Shown here: one piece after another, positions 38,001-49,259 of the stretch
Layout: the number at the start of each line of letters is the position of its first letter
Numbering within the stretch: position 1 is the stretch's first letter
DNA from: Setaria digitata
Taxonomy: Eukaryota > Nematoda > Chromadorea > Rhabditida > Setariidae
DNA length: 64,000 bases
Assembly (NCBI GenBank): GCA_003640385.1
Contig: RCAB01000007.1
Coordinates: forward strand, 496,001 to 560,000
Direction: 5' to 3'
Made by a program: the position numbers and the translations under genes
Notes under the pieces: model-generated
Database searches by the model: none
The model's input: the letters and a program-made list of their open reading frames with translations, nothing else
What the model was told of the DNA's origin: nothing

Positions 38001-38848
38001 CAAAGAACAGCGAAACATAATGAAAGATGACAAGTTTTCAGAATCTTTGTTGTGATGTTATTGAAACTCTCATNTGTTACAAGGACTCAAAGAACAGCGA
38101 AACATAATGAAAGATGACAAGTTTTCAGAATCTTTGTTGTGATGTTATTGAAACTCTCATTCCTACAGAAGAAAACTTTTTACATTTTTCTTTTCTACAT
38201 TATATCTAAAATTGATTTTTCCTTTATGGGCATTTCGGAGTTTCATTTTCCATAGTTAACTTGAATTGTTTTCGACACCAATTTTTGCTACTTAATTTGT
38301 TATTAACAAGGGAGCTTCAATGAATGCGATCATTACAACATTTATCTCCCGATGCTCCAGTAAAATGTTTTGTTAAAATTTGTTAAATACTTTAATTACT
38401 AGAACATCAATTCTAAAATAGAAAAGTAATCCTCGTGTATATGTATATATGGTAAATATAGAAAATGGAAGATGTGTCGATTTCTCGATTGTAACTGGAA
38501 ATATTTAATCTTGATCATTGTGTTCAATGAGACACCATTCATGACAGAGCTAATTCAGTAATTAATTCTTGAGCAAAACTGAATTCGTCTGAACAGATAA
38601 ATAAAAAAGTGCCAAGTAAAAAGTCTGTCATTTTAATCTTTGCTCAGCTTTGTTTGTTTATTTATTATTGTGATTTAAAATAAAAATCAAAATCTTAATT
38701 TTGATAAAGAATTTGGGTAATTGCAGTAGGATTTTCAAGCATTCTTTTACACTCTAGGAGTATTTAGGTAGTAAATTAGTTATATAAACTTCTCGGTAAA
38801 TATTTGAATATTGCCGAGGTTAAATTTCTAATTATATTATATTGCATA
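35094..38848. other. Long gene-poor region upstream of THOC2
   Basis: No frame of 60 or more codons is found across 3.7 kb on either strand. Base composition is slightly less T-rich than the introns near the THOC2 start. It carries the single-N duplication at 37985-38160 and a small GTTAAAC tandem near 37228. No tRNA, snRNA or transposon terminus was recognised. Likely regulatory or non-coding sequence. Confidence 0.5.
37985..38160. repeat. Direct repeat around a single N (38074)
   Basis: Bases 37985-38073 and 38076-38160 are near-identical. They differ mainly by a 4-base indel (AGGAAGG versus AGG) on either side of a lone N. This is the same signature as the other three N positions. Confidence 0.85.
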
Positions 38849-39136
38849 TCATGAAGACCAGTTGATAAAATCTTGCTCGTGATGGCAGTATTTGGGTGAC
38901 AATTTTGAAGCAGAAGAAGCTGAAATGCACCAAATCAGGGGCTGTTGGGTATTCAGAGGGATGAGAGACTCGTCACAACTTTTCTCTTTTTTATGAACAA
39001 CCTGTTTGCGCGAAATCTGCGTCCACGGAACAATCAATTCCATTTTGCCTTGTACAGAGTTGATTTTTTGTTCTATAAAACTAGCCGCGCTGATCAGTGA
39101 AAGGTTCATCACAGGAATAAAATTAATATCCGACAC
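38849..39136 (-). CDS. Doubtful 95-codon open frame
   Basis: A minus-strand frame runs from a GTG at 39136 to a stop at 38849. It is open upstream to 39172 without an ATG or a good acceptor. Its composition is protein-like (KMELIVPWTQISRKQVVHKK, four Cys), unlike the surrounding sequence. It could be the last exon of a minus-strand gene whose 5' exons overlap the promoter of the Cys-rich gene, or it could be chance. No family recognised. Confidence 0.15.
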   Translation of the reverse strand: MSDINFIPVMNLSLISAASFIEQKINSVQGKMELIVPWTQISRKQVVHKKEKSCDESLIPLNTQQPLIWCISASSASKLSPKYCHHEQDFINWSS

Positions 39137-39532
39137 AGGGAAGGTAAAGAAATGATTGATGTTAAAGGCTTTTCATTTTCTTTTTTTCCTGTCAAATCTC
39201 TAAATTCTATCACTAATTTCGATTGAATAACCGTTCCACCTACTAACACAAATATAAACTATTGGCCGTTACCTGTCCCGCCTTTTTGTCAATTATTTTC
39301 GCTTCTCGAACAAGGATGGATATAAAGAAAGCATTTTAATGGTCAATTTCACAGAATTATTTTGTGACGATTTCTTTCTGAGATTTGTCCTCTTTAATGG
39401 AACTTCACCTAATAGTAATTAAGTATCCAGCTGTCGTAGTGGTACCTCATAATTATTCCCGTACTCTATTTTGCGTGGCCGTGACGTCTCAAGAAACATT
39501 CATCACACTTTTTTCTAGCACTCTCATTCAAT
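39137..39532. other. Promoter region of the Cys-rich secreted gene
   Basis: It ends with a TTTTTTCTAG acceptor at 39509-39518, 14 bases before the ATG, a plausible trans-splice site. Nothing else was recognised. Confidence 0.4.
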
Positions 39533-40919
39533 ATGACCTGGATTCCAAGCGTCACGAAACTGCTTCTTTCATTATTTCTCTTCATCATATTCCTTGCGTT
39601 CAACGTTCATTCCGAGCTCATTCGTCAATGCACGTGTGACGAGATTGAACAGTGTCGTCAACGATTACTGAACTATGCAAAGCCATGTGCTGACAGATGT
39701 CAGGTACAGTAACTCTGATCATACTGTAGTAAGAACGTGTCTGCAGGACGTGATACATCGCACATCAGTACAGTGACGAATTCATTAATCAATTTCATAA
39801 TATCTAATATGACGAGTAGCATAGCTACTGTATCTTTACAGTAATTACTAATAAAATACACATGTTTGTTATTGTAGCGGTATGTACATAAGTTGACAGC
39901 AGATTACCAATCGCTCAAGAACTGTGTTCTGCAAAATGAACCACAAATTATACAAACGGTCAACTGCACGCAGAATTTCTTCCACAATGCGTAATAATTT
40001 AAATATTTTGAAAACAAAAATTTCCGAATATTTCATAATCTTCACTGTCCAAGGACTATCAAGATAGCGTGTAGGGGAAAGGAAGGGGCTGAGGTGGGAC
40101 AATTTTAGATGTGCTAGACAAAGTGGACGTCAAGTTCAGAAGCGCTACATGGAATCGCTTGAGATCGAGGGTCTGAAGCAGCTAAATCGAGAGCTTGGAG
40201 GTACGATCGTACTTGTTATATTATCTGCATTCATTTTTTCGCTGTTTTCCTTCACTAGTTTCAAATGATATTTCATAATATTTAGCTTTCTTAAACTAAC
40301 CTTCATGATAAATATAATTAAGCTAATTAATAATGGATTATTAAAATTAATTTAGCACTTCATAGGTGATTTCAGATATGGCGCAAAAACTACAACCAAT
40401 GATAGGAATTGGAAAACGTTTCTTGAGATGTGCTAGAGACTGCATAAATCGTTCCAGCAGATATTGCTACGAATATCTTGAGTTTGTTTTACTTAGCAAT
40501 GGAAAGTTTGAATGGCGGGATGGACTGAGCACGAAAGTTAATAAAACATGTTAATTACGGTCAGAAATAGATGACAACCAACCCAACTTGCTGCCTTTTA
40601 GAGATTGGCTTTAAAACCACTAACATTATGCACTTTGTTCGATTTAAATTTCAGCTGTGGTCTTGACTTACCATCTGATTCTGTCATGATACAAAATGCC
40701 AAGCAGTGTGCTACTTCCAGTGGTTTAAATACTGCTGCCGTACAACAAATGTGCTTCTGTGCTGTATCTGCTGGTGTCAGGTAAACTTTCCTCTTCATTG
40801 TAATAATTTAATTCAACCAACAATTCAATGAAAGAAAATAAAACCGCAATCTTCAGTCAATACGAGATTTCGCTTTCAGGGATCTACAAGATGTCTGTTC
40901 ACATTTAAAGATTTCATAA
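39533..40919 (+). CDS. Secreted cysteine-rich protein, 215 aa
   Basis: Six exons join exactly in frame: 39533-39703, 39878-39990, 40109-40200, 40376-40481, 40655-40780 and 40880-40919. Residues 1 to about 28 form a signal peptide (MTWIPSVTKLLLSLFLFIIF). The mature part has two similar Cys-rich halves joined by a charged helical linker (KRYMESLEIEGLKQLNRELG). Half one has CTCDEIEQC, PCADRC, NCV, NCT and NACA. Half two has RCARDC, RYC, DCG, QCA, MCFC and DVC. The paired Cys spacing suggests disulfide-bonded helical modules. There is no transmembrane segment after the signal peptide. I recognise no named domain. The length, secretion signal and Cys pattern are typical of nematode-restricted excretory/secretory proteins, which is inference. 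The exon 4 donor GTTTGT at 40482 was chosen because it alone preserves frame. Confidence 0.75.
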
Positions 40920-42364
40920 ATTAAATGACAGAAGGACGACGCCTTATGAAGCAGAACTCGTTGTTACCGCAGCATTTCCTTGATTGTCTTTATGCTCTGT
41001 TTATTTATATCAAACAAACTACAGTCAGTGAATATTCTGTCACCCTTTCATTGTTAAGAAAATACTGATAAAGTGATATATTCGATCTTAAATTTCACCC
41101 TAAGTCTTTTAGCAAAAAAAAAAGCTGGAACGCCTATAAGAAAAACAAACCACTACGTTAAAATCCATAATTCATTATAAAGATATGAAATAACCAAAGA
41201 TTATTCTCGTACTGAAAATTATCATTGATAAAGAATTCTCCAGAAGACAACTAGTTCCGGGAAAAGATCAAGTTATGGATGGCGCTAACTTCAAAAAGTG
41301 AGCTGTCATACATGCTCCAGTTCAATTCATTAGCTTCCAGCTATACCTCATCGATGATAATTCACTTTGTGCTTCTATAGCAACAGCTACTTTCGTATTC
41401 ATACTTTATATGAATCTGTTGCAAGGGAAGAACTGAAATGACCTAATAAATATGATAATTTCCGGAGGATACTTCGGTTTTAATTCAGCTGCTTCCATCC
41501 TCAGCATTCTTGGCCCTATTCTTCTTCCATCCTCAGAATCCCTTCTCTATTTGGCCCTGTTCTTTAGAATCCCTTATCCGTCTGTTTTTCGTCTTCATTT
41601 CCTGAACAAAAAAGACAGGACACATTTGAAGGCATAGAAAGCGACAATGAGGACGAGGAATCGTCACTCTGAACTATCCCTCTTCTCATCCTCCTTATTT
41701 CCCCTCAGTCTCGAGTTTTAAAATGTTTAGAGTACAACATACACGCTACCCTGTAGTGTTTTCACATACACATACACACATACACGCACATACATACACA
41801 TACACGAGGAATGCCTTGCCATTTTATAATGGCTCAGTGGAACGATCGATGTTTCGCTGGAAATCGTAGATCTATTTGCTTCCAATTATGTGTAAATTGA
41901 GTTGTTTTTGAAAAAAAAAAAAGATATTGGACTATTGGTCCATAATAGGAGACGGAATGGACGAATGCGCTCAATTTTAGCGCAGTTTTCCCAAAACAGG
42001 AGCCAAGGTTTGCTGCCTGTTGGTCTCAGAGAAGGACAACGGAGTGTTGCTTGTTAGCTTCTCAATCGATACTGATGTCAATTCAATAACTATTTTGGAA
42101 TTGAAAAACAAAAATAGAAAATGCCACCGTCGTAGATGGATGATGATGATTCACAGTTTTATTGATTTCTTGTTTTATTAAATGTACTCATTTATCCAAC
42201 TTTTGCTACTGTTCTGTTTCTTTTTCAATTATTCATAACAATTTTTGAACTTTCCTTCTCTGACCTGCTTTCGGCGCTGCTTGATGGATTTAGGTTTTCT
42301 TTTTCCTTTTTTTTTCCCTTCGAAGTTTCTTTCTTGTTCTGTTATTGATTTTGTAGTAGTTAAA
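40920..42364. other. Intergenic region with short repeats
   Basis: It contains a degenerate repeat of CTTCCATCCTCAG / TTGGCCCT units (about 41490-41580) and an ACATACAC-rich tract (about 41760-41806). It ends in a polypyrimidine run and TTTTGTAG (42350-42356) just before the PI-PLC start, a plausible trans-splice site. Confidence 0.5.
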
Positions 42365-44616
42365 ATGTTTGAGTTTTCGCCGGATCTAATTGAAGGGAAG
42401 ATATTTGCAACAATGGCTGCTGATTGGATGTCAGAATTGCCAGTTCCAGCTCGAGACAAACCACTTATGACACTTGCAATTCCAGGTTTCTCGTAGTCAT
42501 TTTTTCTTACTGCAAAGATTTGTTAATTTTGAATGACATAAGAATGAAAATTAAAAAGGTAACTCTTGGCCAAGAAAGTGAGAAGTTCGATTCCCGACTG
42601 GAGGCTCATTTCATTTTTCCAGCAATACCATTTACATCGTACTCGAAAAACATAATTTACTAAAATGTGAGATTTCGATCTCGAATTTTTCAGGTTCTCA
42701 TTTGAGTGGCACTTGTAGTTTGAAGGAAGATAGCGAAATAACACCGGATCAGGCATGGTGTGTTCGGGTGCTTGACTCCAATGATATGATCCGTAAAGCG
42801 GTCTATAACTGGTCAAGAGTACAAACGATGTCCATCAAACAGCAGGTAACATCAAATGACATTGCTTTTCCAAGTAATTAATTCGGAGAACATTTTAAAC
42901 TTCGGAATCCCTTGCAGCTAGAAGCTGGTGTTCGATTTTTGGATGTGCAGGTGGCCTATGTTAATGAGGGCATTTACGTAGTGCATGGACTGCGATCTAT
43001 GGAAATCAGAGGTGAGTCTTCTCTTAAAACTTCTGATTAGCTCTCTGAGATGATCCTTCTAATTTTTGCTGAATCGTAATTTCTGTTTCACTAGACAGGT
43101 CTAGTGTGGTTCATCGCCCAGTTCGTCTAAGGCTCAATTTTCGATAATTCATTCCCGAGAGCGTATGCTAATGGATGCTAAATTTTCCTAACTTCCCATA
43201 ATTAATGTGCATCATTTCAGTGATCGTGTTAATTTCAAATCATAGTTTTGTTCACTTAGCTGCAGATCTATTCAAACGAGTGGATGATTTCCTATCGCTT
43301 CACCCAAAAGAAATAGTAATGATTGACATCAATCATTTCTATGAATTTCGTGAACAACACCACGACAAACTTCTCGAGATGATTAATAATTTGTTCGGTG
43401 ATCGATTGATCAGCCGGCCAGCAACAATACGAACGGCGATGAGCTATACGCTGAATAAGATTTGGAATAGTACTGGAAGAGTTTGTTTTATGTATTTCGT
43501 TTATAAGTAAACTAGTACAAGAATTGCAACAGATTGCATTAGGCCTCCCAGATGCTATTTCAGGAAAGCAGTAACGCCATAATCGAAGGGACTGATCCTG
43601 GAAACACGATTTGACATAATACCTTAGTATGATAATGTAGAATTTGGAAGTGAAACTTCTCGGTGTGGAAGATATGGGTATGGCTAGATATATTGGGAAA
43701 CAGATAAGGCTGTGATGCTCCTCTAATATCGTTTCAACACAGGTCATAATTTTCTATCAGCCACCGTTACCATCACTCAAAGCAAGTGATATCAATGGAC
43801 ATGCTGGACCTTCGGACATCATCAAGTTGCCGAATTATGTATGGAGTCGACAATTCATCAAAAGTCCATGGCCAAAAACCGATGATGCTAAGCGAATGGT
43901 CGATGATGTGGGAGATATTATACAGTCCCGGACACTGGAGGATGGTTTTCAGGTATACACACGTTTATTATCTTTTTCGAACCGCTACTGTAGAATAGGC
44001 TCACTGTGGCACACAGATGTTAACCTTTTATCATCTAGTATTACCTCCACTGAAAATCAACCCTTCAAATTCGCAGAAAATATTCAATCTTCCTTTTTGG
44101 TTTATATTTTAAGGTATGCCAAGCAATAGTTACATTAACTGTAAATTCCATTATTCGCCAACCAACGGGTACATTTGAAGCGCGATTTGGACGGCGTGCC
44201 ACTAGAGCGTTAGTTGATTGGCTACGGCAGGTACCATTCAATTTCCGACTTTTCTAACTTAATCTAGTATCACAATACAAAACTGGTAGTTATATTCTAT
44301 CTCATTACTATACTCACTTCTTCATATAAAAACTAAAAAAAAAATACCCTAGAAAGACTGTTAAAGAAGTAGCTTCTACGGCAGGGAAAAATTCATCACA
44401 GTTTTTGTCCTCACGCAGGTGAATAACATAACCTAACCTGTTCAGCTATCTTCCTTAAGCTACCCTACGTTTGATGCTACCAAAATTTTTTTCCCCAATA
44501 TAATCAGATATGTACACAAAAAAAGCATATTTTATGATTTCATACTATCAACATAAAAATTTTCAACTCATTATTTTCGTTGCTTTACTTCTAAAGCCTT
44601 GATTCAATTAATGAAG

Positions 44617-44654
<38 letters not shown>

Positions 44655-44749
44655 ATGGATATAGTTATCGATCCAACATTAACGTAATTCTGGCAGATTT
44701 CGTGGATGAAGATGGTTTTTGCAATACAATGATTGATCTGAACAAATAA
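42365..44749 (+). CDS. PI-PLC X-domain-containing protein (PLCXD type)
   Basis: Seven exons join in frame to 336 aa: 42365-42485, 42694-42845, 42918-43011, 43260-43480, 43743-43952, 44114-44230 and 44654-44749. The X-domain begins with DWMSELP and the catalytic loop AIPGSHLSGT. The second active-site region follows (GVRFLDVQVA..VVHGL), then FLSLHPKEIVMIDINHFYEF, VIIFYQPPLPS and RSNINVILADFVDEDGF. Both expected catalytic histidines (GSH and VVHG) are present. There is no PH, C2 or Y domain, so this is the small PLCXD family rather than a receptor-coupled PLC. The residue after the first His is Leu, where PLCXD and bacterial PI-PLC usually have Asp. There is no signal peptide from the chosen ATG. 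An in-frame extension upstream (from 42245) overlaps the pyrimidine tract and trans-splice-like site, so it was not used. Confidence 0.88.
44620..44649. repeat. 30-base poly(T) run before the last PLCXD exon
   Basis: Thirty consecutive T residues end four bases before the exon 7 start at 44654 and form an extreme polypyrimidine tract. Length in the assembly may be approximate. Confidence 0.85.
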
Positions 44750-45010
44750 TAAAAGAAGTATAACGACATGACCATTTATATATATTTACGTGTAATATGA
44801 ATTTATTCCTTGTAACCTTTATCACTAAATTGTTCATAAATTCTAATCAACTTAATAATAACTGCACCAGACCTTTTATATTTCCTTCTCCATTTCTAGT
44901 TCTTGCAGAATTCGGCAGACCCAGTCAATTTTTCAATCAAATTTTTATCACTTAATAGAAAAATGTGATCCAGAAAAAGTTTGAGTGCTAAAAACAATTC
45001 AGCATATATA

Positions 45011-47301
45011 CTAGGAAAGTAAGTTTCTAGTAAGCAGTACAGCCGTTTCATAGGCACCAAAAAAAACGAAGCCACCGATACCCATCCAAGTGGAACGAGG
45101 CAAGACACCAGCATAAAGTCCACGATATCCAGATGCTCTCCAAATTCTTGTAAGTACAGTCGTTATCCCTACACGCGAGGTGTTCTCATTCAGCATCATC
45201 CGCGTTTTCGCCACATCTAAAGGTGTCGTAATAGCTGCAGCTATACTTCCTGCTGCACTTCCACACGCTGCTGATTCCAGTGGCGTGCACTGTCTTTCTC
45301 GAAATCTAGAACAGCCAAGCATAGTGATATGGATGAAGTTATTCAAGTCCAAAACTAGTGGGTTCTCGTTCTAGATAATAGCTGAAATTAAAAGGTTCTT
45401 CTGGTGTCGGACAAAATAATCTAAAAAGCGTGTATCTAAAACTAGCTTTTGCTTTTTTGAAAAGAAATCGATAGTAGAATAGAACCTGAATCTTCATCTT
45501 CTAAAAGAAATGGCTGTCTATGAACTACTTATCGTCCAACACGTAAAGCAGTGATAATTTAAATCTATTATCTATAATGAGAAAAATAAGTGTTGGGTAT
45601 AAATTCCTTTTAAAATGAGCATAAACAAGGTAGTCTGCTGACCCTTCAAGCCTTTATTACCAGATATACTGTTAACAGTTTAATTTAAGATTAGCTATTA
45701 AGTTTCAACTATTAGGCTAAAATTAAATCCGGTTTCTACATACTTCAGTTAAGAGCACTGTTTCGTCAACGTAATTGTGTTTGACAGGTTGGTAACTTTC
45801 AATATTAACTGAAACTAACAATAGTACCGAATTGTCTTGTATGTACGAATTGCAGTTCTCCAAGGCAAAAAATGATTTAAAATCATTTAATAAGCGAGCC
45901 ATCAAAACAACAAACCCTGTCATCCTCTGCTTTAAGTGTTCCCAAAGAGGAAACTCGATAAACGAAAATGGAATTTCTCGAAATATAGTAGTGAAGAAAC
46001 CTTGATAAAATCCAAAAACTCCTGAAAAGAAGTTGGAAAAATTTTTTTAAATAAAAAAGCTAAATCCCCCAATTAATATTCCTCATAACAATTATAATGT
46101 ATTGTATTTAATGAAAGCAATGTCAGCCTCAAATAATTAATCATTAATACAGTGACCGGGCTTCAATAAATAGCTCTGAACACATTTTGCAGCAGGATAA
46201 AACAGAATCACCATAAGTGTCAATTTTTCACATAAGACGATTATTTTTTTTTTTGGTGTTTACTAGTAAAATAAATTTAGTAGTGACCAAATTATTGGGG
46301 AATAAAAGAACTTTAAGCTGCTTGAGTAGGAAAGCTATCTGAGCTTGAATATAAGCCACCAAGTCAAGCCAAAGGAAAAAGATGAGGAAAAATTAGATGA
46401 GGTAGTCAAGATGCAATTTTTACATCAGTCTGAAAAGACTTTCACGACTTTTTTCTTTTTAGTTCGATGCAGCAGGCCTTACCATGTTTTGGAACACAAT
46501 TTGCTCATTCGTGAGAAAATTATTTGAATTACTATGACATTAATGAAAATATACCGTTTCGATTATAAATCACTCGGCAAATCGTGCCGAGATTATGAAT
46601 CTGTTTTGCCTGTGCACGTTGTTTCACCAGTTCGGTAGGTACTCGTACAATGCAAGCAACAACTTCTGAAACGCTAGCTGCACTTGCGCTTACAATTACT
46701 GCTGAAATTGAAGATATCATTGAACTGATTTTACACAGTCTGTCACAGCTTAATGACTTTTCTACATTAACTCGGATTGTTACTATAACAGCACAATGCA
46801 GATGACATTTTAACCACAATTATTTACTTGCATTCTGTGTCAGCCATCTGTTTCAGAGTATTATAGGTAGAGAAGAACAGTGCGGCACTAGGTGCGGAAC
46901 CAATAACTACTGATCCCATACCACGATATAGATTACGAAATCCACCAGAGCCCATAAACCCCTGAAACAACACAATGAAAAAAATCTACATATCTACATT
47001 AGTATATATATATATAGTATATATATATTTGATTATATATATAATCAAAAATCAAAAAAATCAAATATATATATATATATATATATTTGATTTTTGCGAT
47101 ATATGCGACAGGTCATAAAGGTATACTGAACAAAACAATATGCTGAACAAAATAGGCACAGAAAAAAATAAATGATAGCAATAATCCTACCTCGAAACTT
47201 TGAAATCTAGTTTTAACAGTATCCAGCGGGTACAACGTCAAGTCAACAACTAATCCCGCAACAGCACCACAGAGCAATTCTCGACCAGAAGCTCCATCCA
47301 T
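45011..47301 (-). CDS. SLC25A26: Mitochondrial S-adenosylmethionine carrier
   Basis: Five exons join in frame to 262 aa: 47301-47191, 46961-46832, 46701-46555, 46021-45916 and 45305-45011. The three mitochondrial-carrier repeats each show a signature: PLDTVKTRFQS (repeat 1), RVPTELVKQRAQ (repeat 2) and PLDVAKTRMML (repeat 3). The second signature lacks the usual PxD (VPTE), exactly as in SLC25A26. Other matches are GGFRNLYRGMGSVVIGSAPSA, ASVSEVVACIVRVP, FREIPFSFIEFPLWE and GGFVFFGAYE. Six membrane helices are expected in the inner membrane. Role known for the family: exchanges cytosolic SAM for mitochondrial SAH. Intron 2 starts with GC rather than GT. The gene converges on the PLCXD gene, 261 bases apart. 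Confidence 0.93.
46995..47100. repeat. AT-rich imperfect palindrome in SLC25A26 intron 1
   Basis: Alternating TA runs are arranged around ATTTGAT/ATCAAAT arms, so the tract can fold back on itself (TATATATTTGAT ... ATCAAATATATA). Confidence 0.8.
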
Positions 47302-49259
47302 ATTTAATGTTGCAGCAGACTCATGTTAGTTAAATTATGAGTTTGAGTGACTTCAATAAATGCAGGAAAATATTTGATTAGCATTCATCTTTATTTAAGC
47401 GCGATCATCACGGCTTATTGAAGTATATAGCAACTTGCCTTATAATTAATCCAATTTCACATTTTTTTGGGCAGAGATAGACTTAAAACCATTGAGGTGA
47501 ATTGCATTTTCAGAGAAAACCGAAATCCCTTCCAAAGAACTTAACTTTAAGGTTTATTTATTAACAGTAAAACACAAAAAGAAATGATAAATAAGGCACG
47601 GATATATCATGAAAACACGAAATAATGGCTGAAAAAGTAATAAGATGTATTAAATGGAAATTCACTCGGCTTAAACCAGCTGACAAATAAATGAATAAAC
47701 CAACAAATATTTTAGAGTTTTTAAAAAATATTTCCTTACACCTTTCTGCCTATAAGGCAATTTTGAATAAAAACTTCAAAAAATTTCTTACACCTCATGG
47801 AGGTTAATATTTTTGTTCGAAGGATTTCAAATAATTTTTTGCTATAAAGATTAAAATCTTAAGATTAAATAAATTATTAAAAGTAACGAATCCAATCCTG
47901 CAATTATAAATAACATGCCAGAAATGATTAAAGAAATATAATAGGATATGAATCATTGAAGTGATACATGAATCAGTAAAGTGATATACCACATCTATCT
48001 ATATCAGTAAATCATATAATGCAGTGTCAAGCACACTTGTAGAAACAAATGAAAGGCACCAAAGTTAAAATGAGGAATATTTAAGAATAGAAAACAAGTT
48101 CAAATGGATTATTTTAATTTAAAAATTCAGATTTTTCGCATTTTCTTCGAAAGAACTTCACAACAGTTATTTTCTCCGATTTGCTCCTTTCTAAAGAAGT
48201 AAAAACGTTTCGGAAAAGCGAAATTTAAAAAAAAAAAATAATGATAAACAAGTTAAAAGAAGTGAAAACACTGGAAAAAGAAATAAGTGATAAAAGTAAA
48301 GATTAAACACTAATATCACAGTTGTCAAAAAGTAGACGCACCTTGTCACAAGAAACATAAAACAGCTTGTCAATTCGACAAAACACTACGAATGAGATTG
48401 ATTCAATTTCCTACTTTACAAAAACTCTCGCCAACTTTCAAATCTTACTAAGAAGGACATATTGCAGCAATCTTTCTTTTTTCTCCAAGATTCTGGAAAT
48501 ATAATTACCCAACAGAGATTCTTTAACGTTACCGGTAATACTACTTTTTCCTATGATGCATACAAGAAGAAAATGGACAGATAGATTCCTATGATGCATA
48601 CAAGAAGAAAATGGACAAAATTTTCTAAAAGTGCTGTATAAAAAAAAGAAATACAACGAATGAGAGCAAATAAAGAAAGTGAAAAAAGAATCCGATATGT
48701 CAAATACTAGATATAAATGAAGCGAAGTTCGAAGAAAAAACACAGTAAGAGGGTAGTTTCTTTCTGGAAAGTCATAAAAAAAGACAAACAATAAATAATT
48801 TAAATATTGCCCTACATAACCCAGAAAGAAGACTTGGGTTCAAAATGAAAGATTGGTTAACCTAAGAATCCTATATTACAGTTAAGTTAAATTCACTCAG
48901 AATTCTACTTCTGCATAAATAAATTGGAACTGCGCACAAACAAATGTTTGTCAAACAAGGATAAAAAATAATATATGCAAAACTCCCTCAGCATGTTTCG
49001 CCTATCGCCCGAGGAAAATTGATAAAGAACTTTCCTTTGTTTTAAAATACATTAAAAACACTTAAATATTATATAATGCCTAAAATCAGCAAGCATCTAT
49101 ACACAATGTATGGCTGTGATGAAATAATAAAATCTTTCCATTATTACAACGATTCATTCTTTTTGGCTTTTATACCTTTCTCAATTTTTTCCTTCCTATC
49201 AATTAACGTTTAAATTTATAAGCTCCCCCTCCTATAACATGAGAAAAAGGTGGATGTAT
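47302..49259. other. Region between SLC25A26 start and GALNT 3' end
   Basis: AT-rich, about 2 kb. It includes the promoter of SLC25A26 and the 3' UTR of the upstream minus-strand glycosyltransferase. A 117-codon minus frame (48438-48791) is Phe/Ser-rich, spans a tandem duplication and looks like chance. No RNA gene recognised. Confidence 0.5.
48548..48617. repeat. 32-base tandem duplication
   Basis: A 32-base unit beginning TTCCTATGATGCATAC is present at 48548-48579 and identically at 48586-48617, with a 38-base period. Confidence 0.9.

Noticed and set aside
42245..42364. N-terminal extension of the PLCXD protein
   Set aside because: It reads through a pyrimidine tract and acceptor-like TTTTGTAG, so it is more likely 5' untranslated/outron sequence.
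42582..42600. tRNA-like T-loop (GTTCGATTCC)
   Set aside because: The flanking bases do not form a T-stem, and no matching acceptor or anticodon arm exists upstream. It lies in a PLCXD intron.
47592..47600. TAAGGCACG resembling the 5' end of miR-124
   Set aside because: Only nine bases match; the rest of the mature sequence and a hairpin are absent.
48438..48791. 117-codon minus-strand open frame
   Set aside because: Phe/Ser-rich, spans a tandem duplication, has no splice context or family match; likely chance in the GALNT 3' region.
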